From assembly GCA_934047225.1 (NCBI GenBank), contig OW203992.1:17969501-18033500 (forward strand): a stretch of DNA of 64,000 nucleotides, given 5' to 3'. The position numbers and the translations under genes are program-made. Below are positions 1 to 11,131 of the stretch, one piece after another. The notes under the pieces were generated by a model that saw only the letters and a list, made by a program, of their open reading frames with translations, did not search any database and was not told the DNA's origin. Source of the DNA: Ypsolopha sequella (lineage: Eukaryota; Arthropoda; Insecta; Lepidoptera; Ypsolophidae). Position 1 is the first letter of the stretch; every line of letters starts with the position of its first letter.

Positions 1-1055
1 ATGTTTTGTAAGCGGTATGAAAGGTAGGATGCATGGAGACGATTATGAATGCGACCGCGTGTGCGTGGTTTATCACAATCACACGTACTTTGTAAACTTA
101 GGCATATGTCAATCTTGAGAAGATGGTATGTGTGTGACCGTCGACGTTTTTAGAGCCTGGGGGACGCCATATTGGTGACTGAACGCTTTTTGAACATCAC
201 AATTTATTCTCGAACATTTGTCGCAATCACCGCCTGTGCTATACCGCGTGTATTAATTATAGTTATTAACTACATCGATCTTCGGAGGCGACAGGATATG
301 ACTTATCCGACAATAAATGGCCAGTGGTAGTTGTGATGGTTAAAAAGAATGCCTTCAGGACTCGATTAAAATTATTTACATTATTTGTACATATGTAATT
401 AAAAAGACTTTCCTTTTTGTCTATAGTGACAAATTGATTAATTGTCGTCCCGTTACAAATCTTACATTTGAAAGTCTGTGAAATGTTTGAAACATGTTTT
501 TGATGTTATAATTGAATAAGAAAGTTATCAGAATCTCATTGCGATGTAATGCATTTTAATACGTAGACTGAATGCCTCTTATACTCTTCAGCAATAGGTA
601 TCAAGTGGAAACACACAAAACGATACTATTTAGAGTGCTAGTGAATGTGTCCTCGGAAAAACTCAATTAAATTATTGAAAAAATTAACTTTCTTTAATCT
701 AATAATGTTATTATTTTAGTTTTTCTCTATTTGAATTAAATGTTCCTCTTTCTTTCATAAGAACTTTAAATATCTTTAGATATGTTTGAGGTAACAGTTC
801 AAGTAGGACACTAGCCAAACAGATTTACAGCTCTTCTGTTTACTCAAGATTTTGATTTAACATTATATTTTGTCCTAGACAGGTGCTAAAACTTTTCGAT
901 AGTAAGCTCTAGTCTAGCCAATTTCAAAATAAATTATCAAAACACAGTTTTAATTACATTTCAGGATGAGTAAATGCCGTTTTTAAACAATTCATGAGAT
1001 TTACTTCCAAGTAAAAAGGCTGCGATTCAGTACCTGTGCGTACAAGGCTTATTTA
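1..1055. other. intergenic, no gene recognised
   Basis: AT-rich DNA with no open frame that I recognise, no repeat shared with the rest of the window and no RNA gene. It could be 3' untranslated or intergenic sequence of a gene lying to the left, but nothing here proves it. Confidence 0.5.
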
Positions 1056-1180
1056 CTACAAGGGTCTGATGGCGCGTGGATGACAGTGACAGGGGGCGCA
1101 GCTGTGAAACAAGGAGTATCGTAGAAGCGTTAGTTCCGATTTTGGACACAACCAATCCACGCGCCATAAGATCCTTGTAG
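1056..1180. mobile_element. short inverted-repeat MITE (family B), copy 1
   Basis: The left end CTACAAGGGTCTGATGGCGC is mirrored by the right end GCGCCATAAGATCCTTGTAG, giving about 26 bp of imperfect terminal inverted repeat around a 125-bp body. A shorter copy with the same left end lies at 11821-11891. There is no coding capacity. The superfamily was not assigned. Confidence 0.75.
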
Positions 1181-2039
1181 CACTGTACTTTCATTCGGTT
1201 TTGATTCTCAGAATGTCTCTACTAAAGATAGATAATTGAGTGTTTGCTAGTCTGTGAGCATCACTGACAGGATGATGTATGCGCGAATTATGCAAGACAA
1301 GAAGTTTTAAGACTACATATCGTATACACGTTTTTTTTTGTACGTTATATATATTTTTCTTATATCAGTAAATGTATGATAGGAGAATGTGTGAGGACTA
1401 GTGCCATGCCATGAAAGGTTCTGAATCTAGAATCATAGGCATTGAGTCGATAAATACCACCCACTTTTCCTGCAATACCAAGAATAATTTCAAATTTTGT
1501 TACATTATTCTTTATTGTTTAACTGTAACTTCTGTAAACTGTTCCATAGAAATAAAACATTAGTGACTTAGAAGATTGTTTTCTTTTTTCAAATAATTTT
1601 CCATGTCTGCCGATAAGAACGTAGAATTCTTGCACTGATTTCGACAAGCTAAAATTTCATCTTTTGCTAAAAATGGCCGCTTCTATCTATACTTAATAAT
1701 AATAAAAAATGTCATGCCTGGACGTTAAGTATTTTTACGACATTTTAAACGAAATTTTTGTGTCTATATATCTGTCAATCTGTTCCGTTTTCACTCTAGA
1801 ACAACTCAACAGATTTGGATGCCGTTTTCTTCACTATCATCATCTGGGGAGTTGAAAATAACCGCCAAGCCGAAAACGGGGCAAAGATTAAATAAAGGCG
1901 GCCGAAAGGCTAGTTAGATAAATAAACGGTGTTTATGAAAACTTTGCTATATAAAAATAGTTTATTGCATTTAATTAGGCAGTTTGAGTAATTATTGGTA
2001 AGTAAAAGTAAAAAATGACTCCTTCTAAACTGGTAGCAC
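1181..2039. other. intergenic with a possible poly(A) signal and a repeat tail
   Basis: No gene is recognised. An AATAAA hexamer near 1551 could end a transcript coming from the left. The stretch at about 1690-1915 (tail-like text around 'tctgtcaatctgttccgttt') resembles the low-information 3' parts of lepidopteran repeats, but I see no clear ends. Confidence 0.4.
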
Positions 2040-2430
2040 TTTCGCAGCTCTTAAGGCCTTAAAATGTCCGTAAACCATCGAGATTTTTGAAGTTAATGCT
2101 TCTTTGTTCGCGCCTCATATAGGTCCAATTCAGAACTTGTGCGTCACTTCCGTGATCGACTTCAGGAAAGAATTCCGCAGATCAAGGCATTTTCGTATTT
2201 AGTGCTTGTCAATTAGAGTATTTAGACAGGGGATTTCTTTTGTGAAAAAAAGTTTATGATAACCTTTTATTTTTGAAGAAGGATTAATAAATGTCTTATT
2301 ACAGATTAGTACGTTTTTTACTCGGTCTTATTTGTTATTAGTTATCATTCATGATAAATTAATTTTTATTTGATAGCAATAATAAAAAAAGTAATGACTT
2401 CGTACGCTGAATGCGCGCGCTGCCATCAGG
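2040..2430 (+). pseudogene. relic of a transposase 3' region shared with the 29-31 kb element
   Basis: About 330 bp are clearly homologous to the reverse complement of 29580-29960, inside the THAP/P-like element. Both copies can be read as the same short peptide: SELVRHFRDRL...IPQIKAFSYLV here and SELVRYFRDRL...IPQIKTFSYLV there. A stop follows soon after in each. This suggests the C-terminal coding part of a once-autonomous element. No inverted ends were found for this copy, so it is probably a fragment. The shared peptide is seen in the sequence; the transposase origin is inferred. Confidence 0.5.
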
Positions 2431-2445
2431 AAGTTTACATAATTC

Positions 2446-2515
2446 TTTGTTTTTCAAATTCAAATTCAAATAGTTTGTTTTGCAAAGTAGGTATATAAAA
2501 TACACGTTTCACAAG
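2446..2515. repeat. LINE-type 3' tail fragment with TTCAAA repeats
   Basis: A run of TTCAAA units followed by 'tttgcaaagtaggtatataa' and 'acacgtttcacaagtca'. Nearly the same sequence is present at 55739-55830. It looks like the end of a non-LTR retrotransposon inserted next to the transposase relic. Confidence 0.6.
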
Positions 2516-3315
2516 TCAAAATTTAATCTTATAAAAAATATATGTTTTAAAATAATAAATGTACATGAACTAGATTAAAGGTTTCTTTCATTTATGTAGC
2601 AATATATATACGATTAAAATGACATTCTATGTGAATGACATCTAATGCCACAACATGCAGTGTCGAATTACTAAAAATAGTACATTTCATATTGTTTCAA
2701 GCAAGCAAGTTCCCTATAGTAGCGAAATGAAAAAGTGTGTTGCATCATCGTATGTGGTGCAACGGACGTAGATGGAAATAAGTTTTCTGCAAAAGTTACT
2801 GGTCCAAAACGGTAAATATCAAGAAAACAACAACGCTTTCCCAAAGCTGAACATGATAACAAACGGTACCACATGGCAAGAAGTATTTGCTTGTTATATC
2901 TCCGACACAACCTGCTGCTTTTTAATCAGCGTGGATATTTTATCAATCAATCTACCCCTGCTGCGACTAATTTTCAAATCAGACAGGGGCGCTAGTAACT
3001 TGTTTATACTCACAAAAAAGCAGCGGGTTGTGTCAGAGTAAATTATTTAAGTGGATACTTCTTATACCGCCGCTTTACTTAATCAGATAGGAAGAAATCA
3101 ATGGCGTGACCACAGAGCATGTAAATATAGAGCGTGCGTGTGCACTATCCAATATTTGTTCAACTAAATTGGATTTTATTATCTTACTAATAAGATTGTT
3201 ATTCAAGCGAAAAACCAGTCGAGCGAGTATATAATCAAGTGCCAAAAAAGGGACAAACGAGTGCTTGTGCCCTCCTTGCTCGGCTCGTTTTTCGTGTCGT
3301 AGTGCACAGTCTAGT
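2516..3315. other. intergenic, nothing recognised
   Basis: Short open frames here have no recognisable motif. A segment around 3045-3080 resembles 29456-29490 inside the THAP/P-like element, so part of this stretch may be decayed transposon. Confidence 0.4.
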
Positions 3316-3520
3316 TCTCTGTATAAATGTCTTTGGGGCGGTCTCGTGACTTCTGTGTATACCACGGGTTGTCTATGTTGTATACCTTATACCTTCGCTT
3401 GATTCGTCACTTCAGATATCGAATCGTTGGCGCAGTGGGTTACCTACCATGTTTAAAACCACGTATTAGGGTTCGTACCCTAGTTGGAACTTTTTGTTTT
3501 TTTATTTATCACCATTAGGG
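3316..3520 (+). repeat. tRNA-derived SINE-like fragment, copy 1
   Basis: An A-box-like TGGCGCAGTGG at 3428-3438 and a B-box-like GGTTCGTACCC at 3470-3480 lie 31 bp apart and are followed by a T-rich tract, as in the RNA polymerase III promoter of a tRNA-derived SINE. A related sequence occurs at about 5985-6115. No clear target duplication was found. Confidence 0.45.
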
Positions 3521-4129
3521 CATTTCCATGAAAAGTGGCCACCTAAGACATTTCAGATGTAGATCTACATTTAATTAAATTCTTTACTCATTCTGTGAAC
3601 TACCTAAACGAGTTCATTTATGTGTTATATTTTTTGGATTCGCTAAAAATTAGAGTTTTAATTAGTATCAAACGTTTCTTTATAACATTAAATACCAATA
3701 TGTAATAACGAAAATTAAAACCGACAAAATAGTAGTTTCATACTGTCCCATAAAGAGAAACGGTTTTGAAATACCAACCTTTTTTATATGGTATTCAGTG
3801 TTTTTAATTCGATAATGTAATAGTGTGTTTTATTTAATTCGATCATGTTTCCTGTATGTTTTTTTTTAAACCGACCCGTTACATATAAAATAAATTAGAT
3901 ATAAAAGACATGGTCAGGTTTAGTTACGGTAAATACAGCTTAATTTATTAAAATTCTACTTAACTGGGGATAATTTTTGCAAGCTGACAATATTTAAACC
4001 ACATAAAACATCTATTTGACGTCAGTTTGCTGTCTGTGTCCAAAAATCTGTGAAATAAAGTGGTCGCGTGCGTGTTCAAGCAAGTTTTCTTTTTTTTTGT
4101 CAGAAATTGTAATGAAATTTTATAAAAAA
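3521..4129. other. intergenic, AT-rich, nothing recognised
   Basis: Very AT-rich and without coding signal, inverted ends or RNA gene features. Confidence 0.4.
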
Positions 4130-4350
4130 CTTTGTTGTTATACTATAAGTAAATATATATTTTGTTTGATTTGATGTAGTTTTTGTTCCTGAATGTGTGT
4201 ATTTTTATGCGAGTTTCTTTTCTTTTTATATAAGTATGCTTATGTAATTAAAGTCATTTCAAATAGTATAATTGCATATTTATCCAATAAGAAACCTATT
4301 ACTTCGTAAAGAAATGATTATTTTGTATAAGGAAATTTTGGTCGAAGTCG
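4130..4350. repeat. dispersed repeat family L, copy 1
   Basis: Matches 36230-36400 over about 200 bp, with shared strings such as 'tttttgttcctgaatgtgtg' and 'atccaataagaaacctatta'. It also shares 'ttgttgttatacta' with 35150-35165. In the second copy the two parts are split by a LINE insertion. Type unknown. Confidence 0.55.
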
Positions 4351-4492
4351 TAATCTTTTATAGATCAGTTATAATTCCAATATACTGGGCGTATTTTAAT
4401 ACTAATTAAGTACCACAAAATTTAAAATAAATAAATTTCACACGCAAAGTCTACATAGGTCATTCTATGTGGAAATGTCCAATAGGATCTTT

Positions 4493-5544
4493 CAGTGTTG
4501 CCACCTTGGTTTTTGAAAAAGAGCAGTTGGACAAGCTAGAAAGGGCTAGATTTAGCAAATTTTTCCATCAAAAGTGCTAAAAATTGTATATTTGAAATGT
4601 AGTAAGTAATTTCAGAAAATGCAACAGAGTAATTAAAACTAAGTTATTGAATTTGTTAAAAATCGTACCTGCTGAAGCAGAAAAAGTTGATGGCTGATTG
4701 ACATCTGCGTTTTTTGCGGATTTGAACGAAAATTTTAAATGAATCCTACAGTTTTTTATTATTTCAGTTGACGCCTTGTGTGAACAGCAAGACTTTCTCA
4801 GTCGTTGTAAACCCCATCGTATACGTAGTATGGACAGTGTTGCCACCTTGGTTTTTGAAAAAGAGCAGTTGGACAAGCTAGAAAGGGCTAGATTTAGCAA
4901 ATTTTGCCATCAAAAGTGCTAAAAATTGTTTATTTGAAATGTAGTAAGTAATTTCAGAAAATGCAACAGAGTAATTAAAACTAAGTTATTGAATTGTTAA
5001 AAATCGTACCTGATGAAGCAGAAAAAGTTGATGGCTGATTGACATCTGCGTTTTTTGCGGATTTGAACGAAAATTTTAAATTAATCCTACAGTTTTTTAT
5101 TATTTCAGTCACCTTGTGTGAACAGCAAGACTCTCTCAGTCGTTTTAAACTCCATCGTAAACGTAGTATGGATATCATTGTTTTTAGCCCTATTTTGTTT
5201 CTGGTTTTAGTTTTAATTAGGTTCACAAAACTATAAATATACACATAACGAAAAGGGCTAGATTGCTCTTTTCGGGCTAAATCATCAAAAAACGAGTTCA
5301 ACTACAGTAAAAAGTGCTAGATCTAGCCCGAAAAGGGCTAAGGTGGCAACACTGAGTATGGATATCATTGTTTTTAGCCCCATTTTGTTTCTGGTTTTAG
5401 TTTTAATTAGGTTCACAGAACTATAAATATACACATAACGAAAAGGGCTAGATTGCTCTTTTCGGGCTAAATCATCAAAAAACGAGTTCAACTACAGTAA
5501 AAAGTGCTAGATCTAGCCCGAAAAGGGCTAAGGTGGCAACACTG
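4493..5544. mobile_element. hAT-type MITE (outer copy), interrupted by a second copy of itself
   Basis: The element begins CAGTGTTGCCACCTT and ends with the exact inverse AAGGTGGCAACACTG. It is flanked by a perfect 8-bp duplication, ggatcttt, at 4485-4492 and 5545-5552. Terminal CAGTG and an 8-bp target duplication are the hallmarks of the hAT superfamily. Without the inner insertion (4835-5354 plus one TSD copy) the element is about 524 bp. It has no coding capacity, so it needs a transposase from elsewhere. Confidence 0.88.
4835..5354. mobile_element. hAT-type MITE (inner copy) nested in the same family
   Basis: This 520-bp copy has the same perfect 15-bp inverted ends as its host and a perfect 8-bp duplication, agtatgga, at 4827-4834 and 5355-5362. 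Its left half repeats 4493-4834 and its right half repeats 5363-5544, so the locus reads left-left-right-right. The self-insertion explains what would otherwise look like a tandem duplication. Confidence 0.88.
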
Positions 5545-5552
5545 GGATCTTT

Positions 5553-6115
5553 CAACAAAATGTCAAAAATAGGTGCAAAGCGGGGACCGTGCTAGGTTTA
5601 TATGATGTAAAATTAAGGGAGCCAGGTGAAGAGCAGAGCGAGGCGACCGACCCTCCCTATACGCAAATATCCTTCTTGTTTTGAACGAGTTATTTCCTCA
5701 GACCTTTACTCATTGGTTATTTCCTATGACTCATTGTTATGTGCGTTCTCTTTCTGGCAGCTTTATATTACTGTCCAGAGACGCTCGTGTTAAATCAAGG
5801 AAGTGTATATTCATCGGTGCCCCCGACAAATAGTATTTTGATCTATATGGCGGTGCACACCGTTTAATAGCGCTTCCTCTATAGCCTGGTTATTTATCAG
5901 TGCCCTTGCAATATGCTCGCAAAGGGACTGGCGATGCGCACCATTCAATAGCACTACATCTATGGACTGGCTATTCACCGGTGCGGTCACGTGACTTCTA
6001 TGTGCTGTACCTTCGCATATTGAATCGTTGGGGCAGAGGGTAAGAACACTACATTGAGAAACCAGGATTTAGGGTTCGAATCATCGTCGAAAGTCTTTCT
6101 TTTTTATTTCAATCG
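5553..6115 (+). repeat. SINE-like and duplicated repeat segment
   Basis: Two imperfect units of roughly 110 bp (about 5848-5905 and 5929-5985) each carry 'caatagc.ct.c.tctat' and 'ggctatt.a.cggtgc'-like text. They are followed by a copy of the tRNA-like segment of 3316-3520, with 'tcacgtgacttct' and a GGTTCGAATC B-box-like string near 6073. The A box is degenerate. No gene is present. Confidence 0.4.
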
Positions 6116-6682
6116 AAGGGCGGAGCGAGGAGGAGCGTTTTAAGTCAACATGTAAATAAATTTAGGGAGCTGAGTGAAGGAACACTAAGATTAAGCAGAA
6201 AAGATGAAAAGAAAACTAATAATTTAAAGTTTAAATAAAATTCAAAATTAAACTAAGCTGAATTTGGCAGAAAGCATGAAGGAACTATAAAAACAAAGGA
6301 AGTCAAACCGTTAGAAATATGACGTTAAATGCATTTATTTATACAAAATTAATTATTTTTCCGTACATTTTAATTATATTGGTCTGAATATGACAGAAAA
6401 AAAGCTTGACTTATGATTTTATGTGGTAAAGACGACATCAGTAACAAGCTATATTTATGTGTAATAAAAAAACTGAAATTAAATTTTTTCAATCTATAAG
6501 ACATACTGGCAAATATCAAACTATTACTCAAAATGGATAATCTCTGAATCGGTTTTGGAGTTTTTCTTGTTTGACTACCGGTGGTAACACAACACTGCAG
6601 CTGCATTTCACCATCAATGTTGCCAACTTAGCACTTTCGGTGCTAGATTTGGTACTATTTTTATAGGTATAAATATATCTAG
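6116..6682. other. intergenic, nothing recognised
   Basis: AT-rich sequence without motif-bearing open frames. It ends where the split MITE carrying the copia element begins. Confidence 0.4.
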
Positions 6683-6724
6683 TACAGTGGAGACCACACC
6701 AAGCTATACACTTGCAGTACCTAC

Positions 6725-6939
6725 TGTTAAAATAATCTACTATGCTATGTGTGTTTGTACCTTTATTTAAAAAGTATATTTGTCTATGGTCCTGGATCTC
6801 TCTGGTTCCATCTTCCAATGTTTGTTGTTCTCTAAAATAAAACTTAGGTACTGTGCGTGTGCAATTTCTCTCATTAAAAACTAAGTGTATAAAATAAAAT
6901 CTTGTTTTTATAAAACACTAAAAACCCTACAAGGGATTA
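6725..6939 (+). repeat. copia 5' LTR
   Basis: 215 bp starting TGTTAAAATAATC and ending CAAGGGATTA. It differs from the 3' copy by one base (ctatgcTatgtg against ctatgcGatgtg). It should carry the promoter of the element. Confidence 0.93.
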
Positions 6940-6953
6940 GGTTATGGCCCAAG
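6940..6953 (+). promoter_or_regulatory. copia primer-binding site
   Basis: GGTTATGGCCCAAG directly follows the 5' LTR. Drosophila copia primes from an internal part of initiator methionine tRNA and has GGTTATGGGCCCAG at this place. The match here lacks one G, so the same half-tRNA-iMet priming is likely but not proven. Confidence 0.75.
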
Positions 6954-7028
6954 TTAAGTTTCAAGGCGCTATCCGGTAATAAACAAAACAAGCAAAAAAC
7001 AAAAGTAAAAACCTAAAAATCAAACAAA

Positions 7029-10000
7029 ATGGAGGACAACCTAAATATGTATTCCAAAATACAAGTGCTCACTGGTGAAAAAGACTTTATGCTGTGGAAA
7101 TTTCAAGTGGACATTCTTTTCAAAAGTTCTAACCTACAAGACATTGTTTTTCCAAGTGAAACCATACCGCTCGCACAGGGTCAAACTTCCGATTTTCAAA
7201 CCCGTGATGCCAAAGCACAACGGATCATCATGATGACAATCGACAAATCTCTCATGATTCACAATATACCTTGTGAAAATGCGAAAGAAATGTACCAAAA
7301 ACTTTGTTTTTTATATCGGCGAAACAATGAACATGAAAAGTGTGATCTAATGCAAAAATTCTTCAAGTTTGATTATGACGTAAGTAAAGATGTAGCCTAC
7401 AATGTCGGCGCTCTCCAAAACTATGCCTACAAACTGTCGATGATAGATGAGAAAATCAATGACAATATGTTGATTTCAAAAATCTTGGCGATATTACCTG
7501 AAAAGTTTAAAAGTTTCATCACTGCATGGGACTCATGTCCAAATCATGAAAAAACACTCAACAACCTCACATCAAGATTAATAGCTGAAGAACAGCGTGA
7601 AATAAAACCACAAGAGGAACAAAATGTTGCATTTAAAGCAAGTTACTCAAATAAAAACAAAAAATTGTTCTGCAACAATTGTAAAAAGAACAATCATGTC
7701 GAGAAAGACTGCCTTTTCTTGAAACAAAATAAAAACAGGTGTAGCATCTGTAAAAAAACGAACCATCCAACTGAAAAGTGCTATTTCAAAAAGAACAATA
7801 CAACAAGTTCAAAGAAAAATAATAATGTGGCGTTCGTGACATATGAAAACAAGAACTCAGAAAATAATACTACCACTTTTGTGATTGACTCTGGATGCTC
7901 CAGTCATATGACAAATGATCCAAATTTATTGAAAGATCTGAAGTGTATGCCATCTTCTGTTGGTGTAGCAAAACAAGGCACCGGAATGACATCTCAAGGT
8001 GTAGGAAAAATTGAACTCGAACAATGCATTTTAAAAGAAACCCTATATGTACCTGACCTCACACAGAATCTAATGTCAGTAAGTGCAATAACAAATAATG
8101 GAGGTACAGTATTTTTCAAAAATGATGAGGTTAATGTTTGCAAAGATGGTGAAACTATATTAATAGGCAAAAAGGAAGAAAATAATCTATATACTGTGAA
8201 AGTTGACAAGAAAGAAAAAGAAACAAGTTTATTAACAACGAATAAGAATGAAGCTCATGAATGGCATGTCAAATTAGGACATCCAAGCAAAGATTCATTG
8301 TTAAAACTCTCCAAATCTGTTGACCTGAAAATAAATGAGGAACAAATAAAAAATTTAGACAAAACGTGTGAAGTTTGTATATTATCAAAACAAACAAGAA
8401 AACCGTTCAATTTAGTAAGAGAACGAGCTACTCGACCACTTCAAATTCTACACAGTGATATATGTGGCCCCTTAACACCTACATTTGATAATAAAAAATA
8501 TATACTTACTGTACTGGATGACTACAGCCACTTCACAAAAATTTACCTCCTTGAAAAGAAAAGCGAAGCACCTAGTTGCATTAAAAATTACATCGAAGAA
8601 ACAGAAAGAGAAAAGAATCTAAAAGTAAGTAAAATACGCTGTGATAATGGCGGAGAATACACTAGCAATGACTTCAAAGACTGGTGTTACAAGAAAGGTA
8701 TCATGCTCGATTACACGATTCCCTACTCACCTCAACTAAATGGGAAAGCTGAAAGGCTTAATAGAACTTTACAAGAAAAAGTACGAGCTTTGATGTTCGA
8801 AACTAAGACTAAAGATTATTTGTGGGGAGAAGCTGCTAGAACAGCAACCTACTTGCTAAACCGAACACCGTCCGAATCAATTGCAAACATAACACCATAT
8901 GAAAAATGGTTTGACAAGAAACCTGATCTGAATAATATCCAAGTATTTGGTTCTATGGCTTACAGCAAAAAGTTAAGCCGTTTACAAAAACTAGAACCAC
9001 GAACAGACACATACATAATGGTTGGTTATGCTAATACTGGTTATCGTTTATTCGATGAAGAAAATAAAACAATACTAATTCGAAGAGATGTAATTTTTAA
9101 ATATGAGAAAGAAGAAAAATCATCACAAGGAGAAAAAGAAATCACAATCGTGACAGAAATAAAAAACAAAAAGAATGAAGAAGACAAAGAAGAAAATTCT
9201 GAAAATACTAAAGAAAACCTGGGAAAAGAAAAGTCAAAGAAAGATGAAGAAAAATCAGAAAATGACAAAGAAAACTCAAAGAAAGATACAGAGATAGAAG
9301 AAAAAGGAAAAATCATTAATAAAGAACTTAAAAATACAACACTTATCTATGAAGATTGTATAGATTCTGATTCAGAAAGTTCAAAGACTGAAGAAGACGA
9401 AGAAAAAAGAGAAGTAGAAATGGAAAGACCGAAAAGAACAAGGAAACTACCTATAAAGTTTTTAGACTACGCTATGCTAACTTACAAAGAAGCTATTACT
9501 AGCCCTGATAAGAATGAATGGATAAAAGCTATAAATTCAGAAAAACAATCATTAAATAAAAATAATGTATGGGAAATAGTGAACAGAGAAGAAGCCAAGG
9601 GAAGAAAAATTATATCTAACATGTGGGTTCTAAAAGTGAAAAATGACAGCAAATACAAAGCTAGACTGGTAGCTAAAGGTTGCCAACAAATTCAAGGAAT
9701 TGATTATCAAGAGACATTCAGTCCTGTTATGAATAATGTTTCTTTAAGAACGATCTTAGCTATTGCTGCATCTAAAGATTTTCATATAATGACATTGGAC
9801 ATAAAAACTGCTTTTCTTTATGGTCCGCTAAAAGAAGACATTTACATGAGTATTCCTGAAGGTTATGACTATGATCCGACAAAGAAAGTCTGCAAACTAA
9901 AAAAGAGCTTATATGGTTTAAAACAATCACCATTAAATTGGAACAAGACATTTTCTTCAACTTTACTAAAATATGGTTTAACGCAACTAAAATGTGACAA

Positions 10001-10979
10001 ATGTTTATTCAAAAATGAAGATAGCACAATTATTCTAGGAATATATGTTGACGACGGAATCCTTATTGGAAAAGATGAAGAAAAACTGTCAGAGCTCATA
10101 GATAACCTAAAACAAGATTTTGAGATGACTTATACAAAGAATCCAGACAATTTTCTAGGAATAAAAATAGAAAAGACAGACATTGGCATTGAACTAAATC
10201 AAAATATTCAGGTGGAGAAGATACTTGAAAATTTTAATATGTCAAATGCAAAACCAAGTTCAACACCCATTGATGCAAGTGACTACAATGCAGAGCAAGA
10301 CTCACCAAATGTAAACTACCCATATAAACAAGCTATTGGACAACTTTTGTACATTAGTAACAAAACAAGACCAGATATAACATATGCCGTAAACACAGAA
10401 AGTAGACACATGGAAAATCCTACAAACCAGGATGTTAACAATATCAAGAAGACATTCAAATATCTCAGAGGCAAGACTTCTGCAAAATTAGTGTTTAAGA
10501 AGAACATGGACTGTACAAAGATTGAAGCTTTCTGTGATGCTGATTTCGCCAACGACAAAGAGACAAGAAGAAGTACAAGTGGTTTTGTCCTGATATATTG
10601 TGGAGGTCCAGTCCAATGGAGCACAAGAAAACAGCCTATCGTGGCTCTCTCCAGCTGTGAAGCGGAATATATTTCAGCTGCGGACTGTACTAAAGAAGTG
10701 TTATATTTAAAAGGATTAATAGAAGAACTGTTGAATGTGAAAGTAACTGCTAAACTTAATATTGACAACCAAAGTGCTATGAAACTTATTGAAAATGGTA
10801 CATTTAATAGAAGGTCTAAACATATAGACGTAAGATACAAATTTATACACGAGAAAGTGTCTTGCGATGATATAAAAATCTCTTATTGTCAAACTGATCA
10901 TCAGTTAGCTGACATGTTTACCAAACCTCTTAAGAAAATTAAATTTAACTATTTTGCTACAAAACTGTTAACTTTTTAA
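7029..10979 (+). CDS. copia Gag-Pol polyprotein, intact, 1316 aa
   Basis: A single frame encodes every protein needed for reverse transcription and integration. Two CCHC zinc knuckles (C-x2-C-x4-H-x4-C) lie near residues 214 and 237, and the aspartic protease VIDSGCSSHM near 284. The GAG-pre-integrase HWH..LGH zinc region is near 409. The integrase catalytic parts are HSDICGP near 475, then CDNGGEY and SPQLNGKAERLNR. A lysine/glutamate-rich linker spans about 700-800. The reverse transcriptase has YVDDGILIG near 1005, and RNase H has FCDADFAND near 1168. This order (integrase before reverse transcriptase) defines the copia group. The start ATG lies 89 bp after the LTR. No stop or frameshift is present. 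Antisense open frames in this span are shadows. Confidence 0.96.
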   Translation: MEDNLNMYSKIQVLTGEKDFMLWKFQVDILFKSSNLQDIVFPSETIPLAQGQTSDFQTRDAKAQRIIMMTIDKSLMIHNIPCENAKEMYQKLCFLYRRNNEHEKCDLMQKFFKFDYDVSKDVAYNVGALQNYAYKLSMIDEKINDNMLISKILAILPEKFKSFITAWDSCPNHEKTLNNLTSRLIAEEQREIKPQEEQNVAFKASYSNKNKKLFCNNCKKNNHVEKDCLFLKQNKNRCSICKKTNHPTEKCYFKKNNTTSSKKNNNVAFVTYENKNSENNTTTFVIDSGCSSHMTNDPNLLKDLKCMPSSVGVAKQGTGMTSQGVGKIELEQCILKETLYVPDLTQNLMSVSAITNNGGTVFFKNDEVNVCKDGETILIGKKEENNLYTVKVDKKEKETSLLTTNKNEAHEWHVKLGHPSKDSLLKLSKSVDLKINEEQIKNLDKTCEVCILSKQTRKPFNLVRERATRPLQILHSDICGPLTPTFDNKKYILTVLDDYSHFTKIYLLEKKSEAPSCIKNYIEETEREKNLKVSKIRCDNGGEYTSNDFKDWCYKKGIMLDYTIPYSPQLNGKAERLNRTLQEKVRALMFETKTKDYLWGEAARTATYLLNRTPSESIANITPYEKWFDKKPDLNNIQVFGSMAYSKKLSRLQKLEPRTDTYIMVGYANTGYRLFDEENKTILIRRDVIFKYEKEEKSSQGEKEITIVTEIKNKKNEEDKEENSENTKENLGKEKSKKDEEKSENDKENSKKDTEIEEKGKIINKELKNTTLIYEDCIDSDSESSKTEEDEEKREVEMERPKRTRKLPIKFLDYAMLTYKEAITSPDKNEWIKAINSEKQSLNKNNVWEIVNREEAKGRKIISNMWVLKVKNDSKYKARLVAKGCQQIQGIDYQETFSPVMNNVSLRTILAIAASKDFHIMTLDIKTAFLYGPLKEDIYMSIPEGYDYDPTKKVCKLKKSLYGLKQSPLNWNKTFSSTLLKYGLTQLKCDKCLFKNEDSTIILGIYVDDGILIGKDEEKLSELIDNLKQDFEMTYTKNPDNFLGIKIEKTDIGIELNQNIQVEKILENFNMSNAKPSSTPIDASDYNAEQDSPNVNYPYKQAIGQLLYISNKTRPDITYAVNTESRHMENPTNQDVNNIKKTFKYLRGKTSAKLVFKKNMDCTKIEAFCDADFANDKETRRSTSGFVLIYCGGPVQWSTRKQPIVALSSCEAEYISAADCTKEVLYLKGLIEELLNVKVTAKLNIDNQSAMKLIENGTFNRRSKHIDVRYKFIHEKVSCDDIKISYCQTDHQLADMFTKPLKKIKFNYFATKLLTF

Positions 10980-11131
10980 TAAGCTTGTGTTTTTTGCTGC
11001 TATGCTTAGTACCTAATAATGTAAGTAATCTGTTTGTTGTTAATTAACAACTTAAGAATGCACCTACATTTTAAAATTTAAGTTTCGTAAATAAATATGT
11101 ATAATGATATAATAAGTAGATTACAGGGGCA

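Noticed and set aside
1551..1556. AATAAA as the end of a host gene to the left
   Set aside because: No coding sequence precedes it within the window and such hexamers are frequent in AT-rich DNA.
8000..10901. Several long antisense frames inside the copia element (for example 174 aa at 10316-10840)
   Set aside because: They are shadows of the Gag-Pol frame, with no motif of their own and an amino-acid composition mirroring the sense strand.
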